Shown here: positions 1 through 5,533 of the stretch, piece after piece | How positions within the stretch are numbered: position 1 is the first letter of the stretch | Layout: every line of letters starts with the position of its first letter | Notes under the pieces: model-generated | What the model was told of the DNA's origin: nothing | Seen by the model: only the letters and a program-made list of their open reading frames with translations | Databases searched by the model: none | Made by a program: the position numbers and the translations under genes | Source of the DNA: CAZVIK01 sp964627045 | GTDB lineage: Bacteria; Acidobacteriota; Terriglobia; Bryobacterales; Bryobacteraceae | Assembly (NCBI GenBank): GCA_964627045.1 | Contig: CAZVIK010000231.1 | Coordinates: 1 to 5,896 of the forward strand | Length of the DNA: 5,896 nt | Direction: 5' to 3'

Positions 1-1070
1 GCACGCCAGATCGAGGCGTTGTCGAAGTGCGAGTCCAACACGGCGACGTTGTAAGCGTTGTTGACGAAGAACGAGATCAGCGCCCGGTCCGGGTAGCCCC
101 GGAAGTGCCACCAGCAGCGTTCGAACACGATGTCGTGCACTCCGGCGCTGGCCATCGTCAAGAGTGTCCGCTGGTAGCCAGCCGTCCCCGCCACGTCATT
201 CTCGCTGGCAATCGCTGGGTGCGTGATCTTGAAGCCGCTGAACCAGTAGTGATGGCTCGGGGCGCTGAAGTCGATGAAGCCGTTTCCGCTTCCAGCAGCG
301 ATATTGGAGAACACGGCCAGTTGGTCGTCATACTCTGGGCCGATACGCGTTCCAAAAGCCGGGAGCATCCCGCTGCTCCGAACCACAATCCACCCATTGC
401 CCGTCTTGGCGGGTAGAGTCAACTCCCCTTGGGCGGAGGTTCCATACGTGCAGGTTGTCCCGGCTGGAACGACAACGTGAACCGTCTGGTTGCTGTAAGT
501 TGCACTGGCTGCCGCGTTGATCTGTGATTGCAGATTCGAGCAGTCGGACGCGACATCCAGCGTGGCGTCCGCCGTGGGGAGTGCTCTAATCGTTGCCTTG
601 AAGTCGTCGAGATCCGGGAGCGCCGGAATCGCAGGATGCAGCGAGGGTTCGGCGTCGGTTGTGAACTCCACTTTCGGGTCTCCCTCCTTGTCACAGGCGA
701 TGCAGTTCGCGCCGGCATCGCACACTGACGGGCAGGCGTAGTAGGTCGTCCCGGGTGTCAGACCGGTGATGATTGCTGCTTGTGCGGTCTTGAAGTTGTC
801 GTACCGGCTGGTCTTGTATCGGTAGGAGTGATTGGCTTCCCAGTAGGCCGCCGTATCCCATGCAATCTGCCGATTGACGGCTGGTGAAGCGGTGAAAGTG
901 ACCCGTGCCGATGCGTGAGCAATGTTGTCTACCGCGAGGTTGGTGATCGCCGGTTGGGCGCGCGCGGGCGTGGTGGCCCACACCAGCAGCACGATCAGTC
1001 CGAGCAACGGCACGACGAGCCCCGCTGCCACTGCCAGGGTCTTTGGTGCGTTTTGGCGCAGTCCGTTCAC
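1..1070 (-). CDS. Secreted fibronectin III / right-handed beta-helix protein, C-terminus cut off by window edge
   Basis: The minus-strand frame is open from a GTG at 1070 to the left edge and gives 356 residues with no stop. The start follows a strong ribosome binding site, GAGGAGGA. Residues 1-38 are a Sec-type signal peptide: positive N-end (R5, K10), hydrophobic core at about 11-31, and an A-R-A/Q cleavage site after A38. Residues 40-139 resemble a fibronectin type III domain, with I-T-G-L-T-P-G-T-T-Y-Y at 101-111 and V-E-F-T-T at 134-138. It contains a cysteine cluster C113, C117, C123, C126, which could form disulfides or bind metal. Residues 170-230 look like the cap of a pectate-lyase-like beta-helix. 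Residues 310-356 show helix rungs with an N-N-A-Y-N-V-A-V-L-D-S pattern. The family is known for polysaccharide lyases and adhesins, but the catalytic part is outside the window, so no substrate can be named. It is the second gene of a pair with the tail-fibre-like gene. There is no twin-arginine motif. Confidence 0.85.
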   Translation of the reverse strand, partial: MNGLRQNAPKTLAVAAGLVVPLLGLIVLLVWATTPARAQPAITNLAVDNIAHASARVTFTASPAVNRQIAWDTAAYWEANHSYRYKTSRYDNFKTAQAAIITGLTPGTTYYACPSVCDAGANCIACDKEGDPKVEFTTDAEPSLHPAIPALPDLDDFKATIRALPTADATLDVASDCSNLQSQINAAASATYSNQTVHVVVPAGTTCTYGTSAQGELTLPAKTGNGWIVVRSSGMLPAFGTRIGPEYDDQLAVFSNIAAGSGNGFIDFSAPSHHYWFSGFKITHPAIASENDVAGTAGYQRTLLTMASAGVHDIVFERCWWHFRGYPDRALISFFVNNAYNVAVLDSHFDNASIWR

Positions 1071-1074
1071 GGTG

Positions 1075-1082
1075 TCCTCCTC
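1075..1082 (-). promoter_or_regulatory. Ribosome binding site deciding the GTG start at 1070
   Basis: Read on the minus strand this is GAGGAGGA, ending 4 nt before the GTG. The first bases overlap the TGA stop (1081-1083) of the upstream gene, so ribosomes finishing that gene end on this site. That arrangement favours translational coupling. It is the main reason to accept the GTG start for the beta-helix gene. Confidence 0.75.
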
Positions 1083-1902
1083 AGAAGCTACGGATGATCG
1101 TGGCCCGATAAACCTGGTTGGGCGGATCGACGGCCGAATTAGACACGTTGCATAGACGCAGGCTCACTGCGTTGGGTACGAGCACTTGCGCCATCCCGAT
1201 CAGCCCGTCTTGCAGAGTGGGCCACCCCGCCGAAACCGCGTCACCGACCGCCGCCCCGGTCAGCGGGATGCTCACCGATTGGCAGCTCGCGGCGTCGATG
1301 TTGGCGAAGTCTGCAGTCGCCGAAACCGTGAGCATCGCCGGGACCACGGCCGTGTCCACAGACACCTGTTTCGGCACCGATCCGCTGACCACCACTCCGA
1401 CTCCCGGCGTGATCGTGTCGCCACCCGACGTCCCGCTCGATGCCGTCCACTGGCTGCCATCAAAGACTTTGAGCTTGTAGTAGTCGGTGGCGTCGACGGC
1501 CAAGTCCCCCGGAGTCGCGGTCGCCGGCAGCAAACCGGGGGTCACTCGGATCCCCGCCGTCGCCGCACTCGGCGCAAACGTCTGCCGGGCACCGCTCGAA
1601 TAGACCGTCGGTTGCGTCCGGTCCACCGCATTGGGATTCTGCTTGGTCCAGGTGTTGGGTGATGTGCACCAGTAAAGCCCCTCGCCCGGGGCGGCATCGG
1701 TCTTGATGAACGCCTCCCAAATCGTGCAGGTGGTTGGCAGCGTGCTCCCAGTCCGCACCGGCTTGGTCGTCGCCGATCCGGTGAAGTCCACCGCCTTGCT
1801 CTGCGTCCGCAGGTCGACCTGCGTCTGCCCAGACAACCCGGCCCCTAGTATCGCCATGGCCGCTGACGACCGCAGTATCTTGGATATGGTTGCGTGTTTC
1901 AT
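1081..1902 (-). CDS. Secreted protein with phage-tail-fibre-like modules, unknown function
   Basis: From the ATG at 1902 the protein is 273 residues. M1-K2-H3 followed by a hydrophobic stretch (about 9-24) makes a Sec-type signal peptide; an ATG at 1914 would add only four residues. The frame is open back to 2034, but that extension has no signal character and overlaps the likely promoter, so I reject it. Neither 1902 nor 1914 has a clear Shine-Dalgarno. Two short modules look homologous: about 51-86 (T-G-S-T-L-P, K-T-D-A, G-L-Y-W-C, W-T; cysteines C59 and C79) and about 121-153 (T-P-G-L-L-P, Y-Y-K-L, W-T). A glycine-rich linker (about 160-188) contains G-V-G-V-V-V-S-G-S and V-D-T-A-V-V-P. 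The last 65 residues (C207 to F273) form a compact beta-rich end domain with C207 and C251. Such layouts occur in tail-fibre and collar-like proteins and in many secreted acidobacterial hypotheticals. Surface or extracellular location is inferred. Downstream, 10 nt away, is the beta-helix gene. Confidence 0.8.
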   Translation of the reverse strand: MKHATISKILRSSAAMAILGAGLSGQTQVDLRTQSKAVDFTGSATTKPVRTGSTLPTTCTIWEAFIKTDAAPGEGLYWCTSPNTWTKQNPNAVDRTQPTVYSSGARQTFAPSAATAGIRVTPGLLPATATPGDLAVDATDYYKLKVFDGSQWTASSGTSGGDTITPGVGVVVSGSVPKQVSVDTAVVPAMLTVSATADFANIDAASCQSVSIPLTGAAVGDAVSAGWPTLQDGLIGMAQVLVPNAVSLRLCNVSNSAVDPPNQVYRATIIRSF

Positions 1903-1974
1903 AGCCAAGCCCATTCTTGCACACAGCCGCGAAGCCGGAGCCGGGCGCCGAGTCTCAAGTGGCTGAAAACACGC

Positions 1975-2001
1975 AGAATATTTGCGCGCCGATCCTGTCA
2001 C
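1975..2001 (-). promoter_or_regulatory. Possible sigma70-type promoter for the tail-fibre-like / beta-helix gene pair
   Basis: On the minus strand GTGACA (2001-1996) matches the -35 consensus at five of six positions and TATTCT (1980-1975) matches the -10 at four of six, but the spacer is only 15 nt. It sits about 70 nt before the ATG at 1902, in an AT-richer patch of an otherwise very GC-rich gap. This is a weak prediction. Confidence 0.3.
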
Positions 2002-2014
2002 TGCCCGCCCGCAC

Positions 2015-2027
2015 GGGCCGGAGGCCC
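2015..2027 (-). terminator. Weak GC hairpin after tatC
   Basis: GGGCC and GGCCC can pair around a 3-nt loop, about 30 nt past the tatC stop on the minus strand. No U-tract follows, so it is not a proper intrinsic terminator. It may only protect the 3' end or slow transcription, and read-through into the next gene pair cannot be excluded. Confidence 0.2.
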
Positions 2028-2058
2028 CTGTCATCCACTTCGGACGGCACTCGCCCGG

Positions 2059-3090
2059 CTACGGCTTCGTCAGGAACGGCCAGTGCGGGACGTATTGGTA
2101 GCCGTACTTGCTAATGGCCAGGTAGATTGTGCCGGCTACCGCAACGGCGACCACTAGCAGGCCGTAGAGCACCTTTGCCCACGGGAAGCGTCGTTTCTCT
2201 CTGCGGAGCACAAGCAGATAGCTGGCGAACACCCCGACGAAAAACAACAGACACATCGGCAGCGAGAAGAGCATCAGGTTGAAGATGTCCGGCGTCGGCG
2301 TCACCACCGCTGCGATGACAACGATGGCCAGCACTGCGTAGCGCGTGTTTCTCAGAAGGAATGACGGGTTGACGATCCGCAGCAGCGTCAGGAAGAACAA
2401 CAGCACGGGCAGTTCAAACACCAACCCAATGCCCAAAGTCGCGTTCACGAACAGGTCGAAGTACTCCGTCGCCGTGATCATCGGCGCCACATTAATGTCG
2501 CGCCCGATGCTTAAGAGAAACTCCAGCCCAAACCGGAACGCCACAAAATAGGCGAAGGCTCCGCCCAGGATGAACAAACCGGCAGTGCAAACGACAAAAG
2601 GCCCCGCCCACCGGCGCTCGCGCTTATAAAGGCCCGGCGAGATGAATGCCCACACCTGGTATAGAATCCACGGCGCAGCCACAAAGAGCGCCGCCAGCAT
2701 CGGCGCCTTCACCCATATGATGGAGAACGCTTCCGTCGGCTTGATGAACACCAGGTTTGGCTGCGCGCCGGTGTTTTTCAGCGCATCGATCGCCGGGGCG
2801 CTGACGAACTTCCAGATCTGGTTGGCGAAAACCAGGCAAAGCCCAAACGACACGCCTAATCCGGCAAGCGCCCAGAAGATCCTGTTCCGAAGCTCTTCCA
2901 GGTGTTCAAGAAAGCTCATGCGCAGCATGCCGCCTTCTTCGCCGTCCTCCTCGTCGGCTGGAGTTGGCGGAACACTGACTCCTTCGCCCCCCCCGGACGC
3001 CACCGGCAGCGCCGTTGTCTCTTCCACGCCGGGCACGGCGCTGTCAGCTTCGGGAGCGTTGGCTCCCTGCGGTTGATCTTCGGATTCCAT
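2059..3090 (-). CDS. tatC: Sec-independent protein translocase TatC
   Basis: TatC is the inner-membrane receptor that, with TatA/TatB, recognises twin-arginine signal peptides and exports folded proteins. The 343-residue product has the family landmarks: F-L-E-H-L-E-E-L-R-N-R at 60-70 before the first helix, S-P-G-L-Y-K-R-E-R-R at 151-160 in the first cytoplasmic loop, F-E-L-P-V at 225-229, and V-T-P-T-P-D at 263-268 between helices five and six. Membrane segments lie at about 71-90, 122-148, 163-187, 214-238, 251-267 and 272-294. A further hydrophobic stretch at about 307-326 would be a seventh helix, one more than the usual six. Residues 1-54 are an acidic, Pro/Gly/Ala-rich extension with no conserved motif. 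M55 (ATG at 2928, preceded by GAAGGCGG) is a plausible alternative start giving 289 residues, closer to the usual size of about 250. The ATG at 3090 has no clear Shine-Dalgarno but lies 16 nt after the tatA stop, consistent with one operon. Family assignment is firm; the exact start is not. Confidence 0.95.
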   Translation of the reverse strand: MESEDQPQGANAPEADSAVPGVEETTALPVASGGGEGVSVPPTPADEEDGEEGGMLRMSFLEHLEELRNRIFWALAGLGVSFGLCLVFANQIWKFVSAPAIDALKNTGAQPNLVFIKPTEAFSIIWVKAPMLAALFVAAPWILYQVWAFISPGLYKRERRWAGPFVVCTAGLFILGGAFAYFVAFRFGLEFLLSIGRDINVAPMITATEYFDLFVNATLGIGLVFELPVLLFFLTLLRIVNPSFLLRNTRYAVLAIVVIAAVVTPTPDIFNLMLFSLPMCLLFFVGVFASYLLVLRREKRRFPWAKVLYGLLVVAVAVAGTIYLAISKYGYQYVPHWPFLTKP

Positions 3091-3106
3091 GATTGAACGC
3101 TGCGAC

Positions 3107-3607
3107 TCAGCTCGCGGCGGCCCGGGACCCGGAAGACGCGCCCTCGACGGCCTCGCCTGAATCGGCCAAGACGGTTTCGGTCGCGGCGCCCGTGTCGTCG
3201 GCTGTCGCGCCCGCCGGGCTCCCGTAGTCGACGGTGCCCTCGGCGGTTGGTTCAGCGCCCTCAGGTGCGGAAGCGCTTACAGTGGACGGATCTGATGCGG
3301 TCGAATCATACGAGGCGGAGTCGTACGACGAATGGTAGGAACCATCCTCGTAGCTGTACTGCGAGCTGTAATCGTTCAGTTCGCTCTGAACGTTCGCCGT
3401 CTCCTGCTTGAACGATTCGTTTTCCCGNNNNNNNNNNNNNNTGTTCATCTCGCGATCCCAAGTGGATTTCAGCTCACTTGAGGCGCGACGGAACTCGGTG
3501 AGTGCTTTGCCGATGGTCTTGCCCAACTCGGGGAGCTTCTTTGGTCCGAATACAAGCAGGGCCAGGACAAAGATAAACACCGTCTCCTGCCAGCCCAGCG
3601 GACCCAT
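3107..3607 (-). CDS. tatA: Twin-arginine translocase subunit, TatA/TatB family, with long low-complexity tail
   Basis: This is the pore-forming or adaptor subunit of the Tat system. Residues 6-20 are the short N-terminal membrane helix, followed by the F-G-P-K-K-L-P-E-L-G hinge (20-29) and an amphipathic helix (about 30-50). E8 inside the helix is typical of TatB but also occurs in TatA proteins, so the subtype is undecided; no second TatA-like gene is visible here. The ATG at 3607 has a strong ribosome binding site (GGGAGGA, 3614-3620, 6-nt spacing). Codons 56-60 contain 14 unresolved bases, yet the frame stays open for over 100 codons beyond. The tail (61-166) is unusual. Residues 79-101 are Tyr/Ser/Asp-rich (Tyr at 80, 84, 86, 91, 95, 100), and 106-166 are rich in Ala, Glu, Gly and Ser with no conserved fold. 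It is first gene of tatA-tatC and has its own promoter. Confidence 0.9.
   Translation of the reverse strand: MGPLGWQETVFIFVLALLVFGPKKLPELGKTIGKALTEFRRASSELKSTWDREMNXXXXXRENESFKQETANVQSELNDYSSQYSYEDGSYHSSYDSASYDSTASDPSTVSASAPEGAEPTAEGTVDYGSPAGATADDTGAATETVLADSGEAVEGASSGSRAAAS
3428..3441. other. Run of 14 unresolved bases (N) inside tatA
   Basis: Fourteen N bases interrupt the tatA coding region just after the amphipathic helix. The reading frame before and after is the same if the run is counted as 14 bases. Either the run length is true or the missing segment differs from it by a multiple of three. Residues 56-60 cannot be read. Confidence 0.95.
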
Positions 3608-3613
3608 CCGTGT

Positions 3614-3620
3614 TCCTCCC
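3614..3620 (-). promoter_or_regulatory. Ribosome binding site of tatA
   Basis: On the minus strand GGGAGGA lies 6 nt before the ATG at 3607. It is one of the strongest such sites in the window and fixes the tatA start. Confidence 0.75.
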
Positions 3621-3639
3621 GATACTTCGGTTCACCTTC

Positions 3640-3668
3640 ATGATAGCGGCCCCCCCGGACAGGGTCAA
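3640..3668 (-). promoter_or_regulatory. Sigma70-type promoter of the tatA-tatC operon
   Basis: On the minus strand TTGACC (3668-3663) and TATCAT (3645-3640) are separated by exactly 17 nt, matching the housekeeping consensus at five of six and four to five of six positions. The predicted transcript start near 3633 gives a leader of about 26 nt carrying the tatA ribosome binding site. It fits constitutive expression of an export operon. Confidence 0.65.
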
Positions 3669-3726
3669 CCAACCGTGACGCTCCACAAGCTGGGCAAGTC
3701 GTTACGAGCCGGGCGTTGCCGCCGCT

Positions 3727-3739
3727 CCGGCCAAGCCGG
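3727..3739 (-). other. GC hairpin downstream of the dehydratase gene
   Basis: CCGGC and GCCGG pair around a 3-nt loop about 57 nt past the dehydratase stop and upstream of the tatA promoter. There is no U-tract, so termination here is only a possibility. It is the clearest short hairpin I saw in the 188-nt gap. Confidence 0.2.
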
Positions 3740-3795
3740 CGCCTCCGGAAGCGGGCCGTCGCGGTCGCTCGATCGAAGGTGCCGGCCGGTGGGCG

Positions 3796-4164
3796 TCAGC
3801 GCCCGTTTGATGACGCTCGGAGGGCGTAGGCGCGATCGATCTTCGCGGCCAGAATGAAGTCGCTCTCGGTGAGTCCCTGGACCTTGTGAGTGTATACCTT
3901 CACGCCGACCCTCCCCCAGGAGATCTCCAGGTCGGGGTGGTGCGATTGCTGCTCGGCGATGGCGCCAACTTCATCGACGAATTCCAGCGCCCGGCGGAAA
4001 TCCGGGAATTCAAACGTCCGCGCAATGTGATGGCTACGTACGACTTCCCAGCCGGGCACGTGCCCGGCGATCCGCCGCAAATCTTCCCCAGTCAACTGCG
4101 GCTCGCCTCCTGCGCATGCCACACAGTTCATGTCGGCCAGTCGGTTGGTTTGCTGTCCGTTCAT
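3796..4164 (-). CDS. phhB: Pterin-4-alpha-carbinolamine dehydratase (4a-hydroxytetrahydrobiopterin dehydratase)
   Basis: The cytoplasmic enzyme removes water from 4a-hydroxytetrahydropterin, the by-product of aromatic amino acid hydroxylases, and so recycles the pterin cofactor. The 122-residue product has the diagnostic H75-H76-P77 motif in S-H-H-P-D-L, followed by W83, V88-K-V-Y-T-H93 and G97-L-T-E-S-D102-F. These include the histidines that form the active site in known family members. The N-terminal C14-V-A-C17 with G-G-E-P is common in bacterial copies. The start at 4164 is supported by GAGAGG (4173-4178, 8-nt spacing); M12 is a second, less likely option. No phenylalanine hydroxylase gene is in the window, so the link to phenylalanine breakdown is unproven; in bacteria without it the protein is thought to serve other pterin or molybdopterin roles. 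The gene has its own promoter and stands between, not in, the flanking operons. Confidence 0.93.
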   Translation of the reverse strand: MNGQQTNRLADMNCVACAGGEPQLTGEDLRRIAGHVPGWEVVRSHHIARTFEFPDFRRALEFVDEVGAIAEQQSHHPDLEISWGRVGVKVYTHKVQGLTESDFILAAKIDRAYALRASSNGR

Positions 4165-4295
4165 GCCCCAAACCTCTCTTCTTCGAACGGCGATTCCCGC
4201 GAAACGGGCAAAGGGCGCTGGCGCCGTGATACCACTCGGGTAAGGGGACGCCTCCGCGCAGAATTGAAAACCTGTCCCAGTCCAGCCGGAGCCGC

Positions 4296-4310
4296 TATGC
4301 CTACAGCATA
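4296..4310. repeat. Small inverted repeat over the -10 of the dehydratase promoter
   Basis: TATGC (4296-4300) and GCATA (4306-4310) form a perfect 5-bp inverted repeat with a 5-nt spacer. One arm is the -10 element and the other reaches the expected transcript start. It could be a repressor site or chance. Confidence 0.35.
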
Positions 4311-4333
4311 CTGCCCACGCCCCAACGAGTCAA
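4305..4333 (-). promoter_or_regulatory. Sigma70-type promoter of the dehydratase gene
   Basis: On the minus strand TTGACT (4333-4328) and TATGCT (4310-4305) are 17 nt apart, with five and four of six consensus matches. Transcription would begin near 4298, leaving a leader of about 134 nt before the ATG at 4164. That is long for a single small enzyme gene. Confidence 0.6.
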
Positions 4334-4545
4334 AATGCTTGCGGCACCAGCGTCCTCGATCCCGGATGGTGGCGCGATGCTAGCCGGAATGGCCGTTCCG
4401 CGCGCGGTGTTGCCGGAATCATCTGGCCACTGCACGGTCGGGGTTCACGCCGAGGCGCTCATCCGGACCGCGGACCCGGCGTTTGGCAACGGCCTCGCGC
4501 GGCGGTCAACCCGCCTTCGGCTCGTGTAAGCGGCCGGACCGGAAA

Positions 4546-5409
4546 TCACACGCTGACCACCGGACAGGGAGACTGACGGATGATGGCGTAGGCGTTGGTG
4601 CGCAGCCGCCCGAACATCCCCGCGGCTGAACCGCGCCCGATCACCAGGAGGTCGGCCGCCAACCTGCCCGCGGCTGCACAAACGACACCGGGAGCGTCGC
4701 CGTTTTCGATGAGGATTTCCGGATGACCGCCCGCCGATGCGGCCAACGGCGTGATACGTTCGCGCGCCTCGTCCTCCAGGCGACGCCCCCATTCTGAGGA
4801 TTCGCCGGAGTGCGGTGCCACGCAGGGTGTGGCGTGGATCACTGACAGCTCTGCGCCGAGGGCGGTAGCCAGCCACGAGGCCCATCCGAGGGTTCGGGTG
4901 CTGGCCGGCCCCAGGTCTACAGCGGCGAGGATCCGACGGAACGAGAGCGAGGCCGGGTTGGGCGCGTGCTCCAGGTGCACGCCGGTCAGCACCGGGCAAT
5001 CGGCATCATGCAGAACCTTGGCCGTCACCGAACCGAGAATCAAACGGCGGAACGGCCCGTACCCGTGGGTGGCTATCACGATCAATCCGAACGCCTCCCG
5101 CCGGGCGTACTCGATGATCGTCCGGCTTGGGTCGCCCTCGAGAAGAACGCGCCGCACCGGAAGCCCTGCCATCTCGTCCGCCAGGTGCGACTCCAAGTCC
5201 TCGCGCGCCTTGCGGGTTCGCGCCCGGCGGACTTCATCCATCGCCGCAGCACCATTTTCCAGAACACCCAATTCATGGGGCGGCGGCAGGACGTGGAGGA
5301 GGGTGATTTCAGATTGAAACGTCCTGGACAGAGTCTCCGCGTAGCCCGCGGCGCCTCTGGAACGGCCCGAGAAATCGACCGCCAATAAGATGCGTGCCAG
5401 TGACGGCAT
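4546..5409 (-). CDS. Tandem-domain universal stress protein (UspA family)
   Basis: The 287-residue cytoplasmic protein contains two Usp domains, about 4-144 and 157-287. Domain 1 begins with R-I-L-L-A-V-D-F (D12 is the usual nucleotide-contact aspartate) and ends with the ATP-loop A113-T-H-G116, nine residues, then G126-S127 and a C-P-V-L strand. The first glycine of the classic G-2x-G-9x-G-S pattern is Ala here. Domain 2 begins with R-I-L-A-A-V-D165. Its loop (G258-R-G-S ... R-T-N-A) has T-N where G-S is expected, so nucleotide binding by this half is doubtful. The ATG at 5409 is chosen because GGAGGGG (5416-5422) lies 6 nt upstream. An in-frame ATG at 5487 adds 26 residues with no Usp similarity. 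Tandem Usp proteins are generally linked to survival under starvation, hypoxia or other stress, but the trigger is not visible here. It is divergent from the ECF sigma gene. Confidence 0.92.
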   Translation of the reverse strand: MPSLARILLAVDFSGRSRGAAGYAETLSRTFQSEITLLHVLPPPHELGVLENGAAAMDEVRRARTRKAREDLESHLADEMAGLPVRRVLLEGDPSRTIIEYARREAFGLIVIATHGYGPFRRLILGSVTAKVLHDADCPVLTGVHLEHAPNPASLSFRRILAAVDLGPASTRTLGWASWLATALGAELSVIHATPCVAPHSGESSEWGRRLEDEARERITPLAASAGGHPEILIENGDAPGVVCAAAGRLAADLLVIGRGSAAGMFGRLRTNAYAIIRQSPCPVVSV

Positions 5410-5415
5410 GGTGCG

Positions 5416-5422
5416 CCCCTCC
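5416..5422 (-). promoter_or_regulatory. Ribosome binding site choosing the start at 5409
   Basis: On the minus strand GGAGGGG sits 6 nt before the ATG at 5409. The alternative ATG at 5487 is preceded by an AT-rich stretch without such a site, so the shorter protein is preferred. Confidence 0.7.
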
Positions 5423-5533
5423 GCTGAAAGGCTACCAAATCCCGCCGCTGGCTGGACGCAAGCGAGGGAACCGCTGGGCAAAGACATTTATCTTCAAGAA
5501 AACAAGAGACATCGGCAAGCTCCGGGGTGGTCG

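Larger units (their letters stand above)
4165..4545. other. 381-nt gene-free gap between the stress-protein gene and the dehydratase gene
   Basis: The right part (4334-4545) is the 3' flank of the universal stress protein gene. It holds a short inverted repeat, GGCGG and CCGCC at 4501-4515 with a 5-nt loop and no U-tract. The middle holds a good promoter (4305-4333) and an inverted repeat over its -10. The left part (4165-4298) would be the transcribed leader of the dehydratase. It contains two small stems: GGCGC/GCGCC at 4214-4225 and CCCG/CGGG at 4196-4208. I recognise no riboswitch. Open frames on either strand here lack ribosome binding sites or recognisable domains. Confidence 0.55.

Noticed and set aside
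1118..1662. Long plus-strand open frames opposite the tail-fibre-like gene
   Set aside because: They are Arg/His/Pro-rich mirror frames in GC-rich DNA, without ribosome binding sites or recognisable domains, and lie opposite a well-supported gene.
1..1902. Idea that the secreted pair are Tat substrates because they lie beside tatA-tatC
   Set aside because: Neither signal peptide has consecutive arginines. Both look like Sec signals, and tat operons are housekeeping, so proximity carries little weight.
1903..2034. N-terminal extension of the tail-fibre-like gene to an ATG at 2034
   Set aside because: The extra residues are Arg/Ala/Pro-rich without signal-peptide character, overlap a likely promoter, and bury the clear signal peptide that starts at 1902 or 1914.
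4501..4515. GGCGG/CCGCC hairpin as an intrinsic terminator for the stress-protein gene
   Set aside because: Only a 5-bp stem and no U-tract follows on the minus strand. It is mentioned only as an inverted repeat.
4335..4529. 64-codon plus-strand frame in the gap before the stress-protein gene
   Set aside because: No ribosome binding site, no recognisable motif, and the ATG overlaps the -35 flank of the dehydratase promoter.
4751..5388. Plus-strand open frames of 140-188 codons opposite the stress-protein gene
   Set aside because: The minus-strand frame has clear Usp domains with a ribosome binding site. The opposite frames are Arg/Ser-rich shadows.
5410..5530. Sigma70 promoter for the stress-protein gene (TTGCCG and GATAAA on the minus strand)
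   Set aside because: The spacer would be 20 nt and the matches are poor. I could not support a specific promoter.
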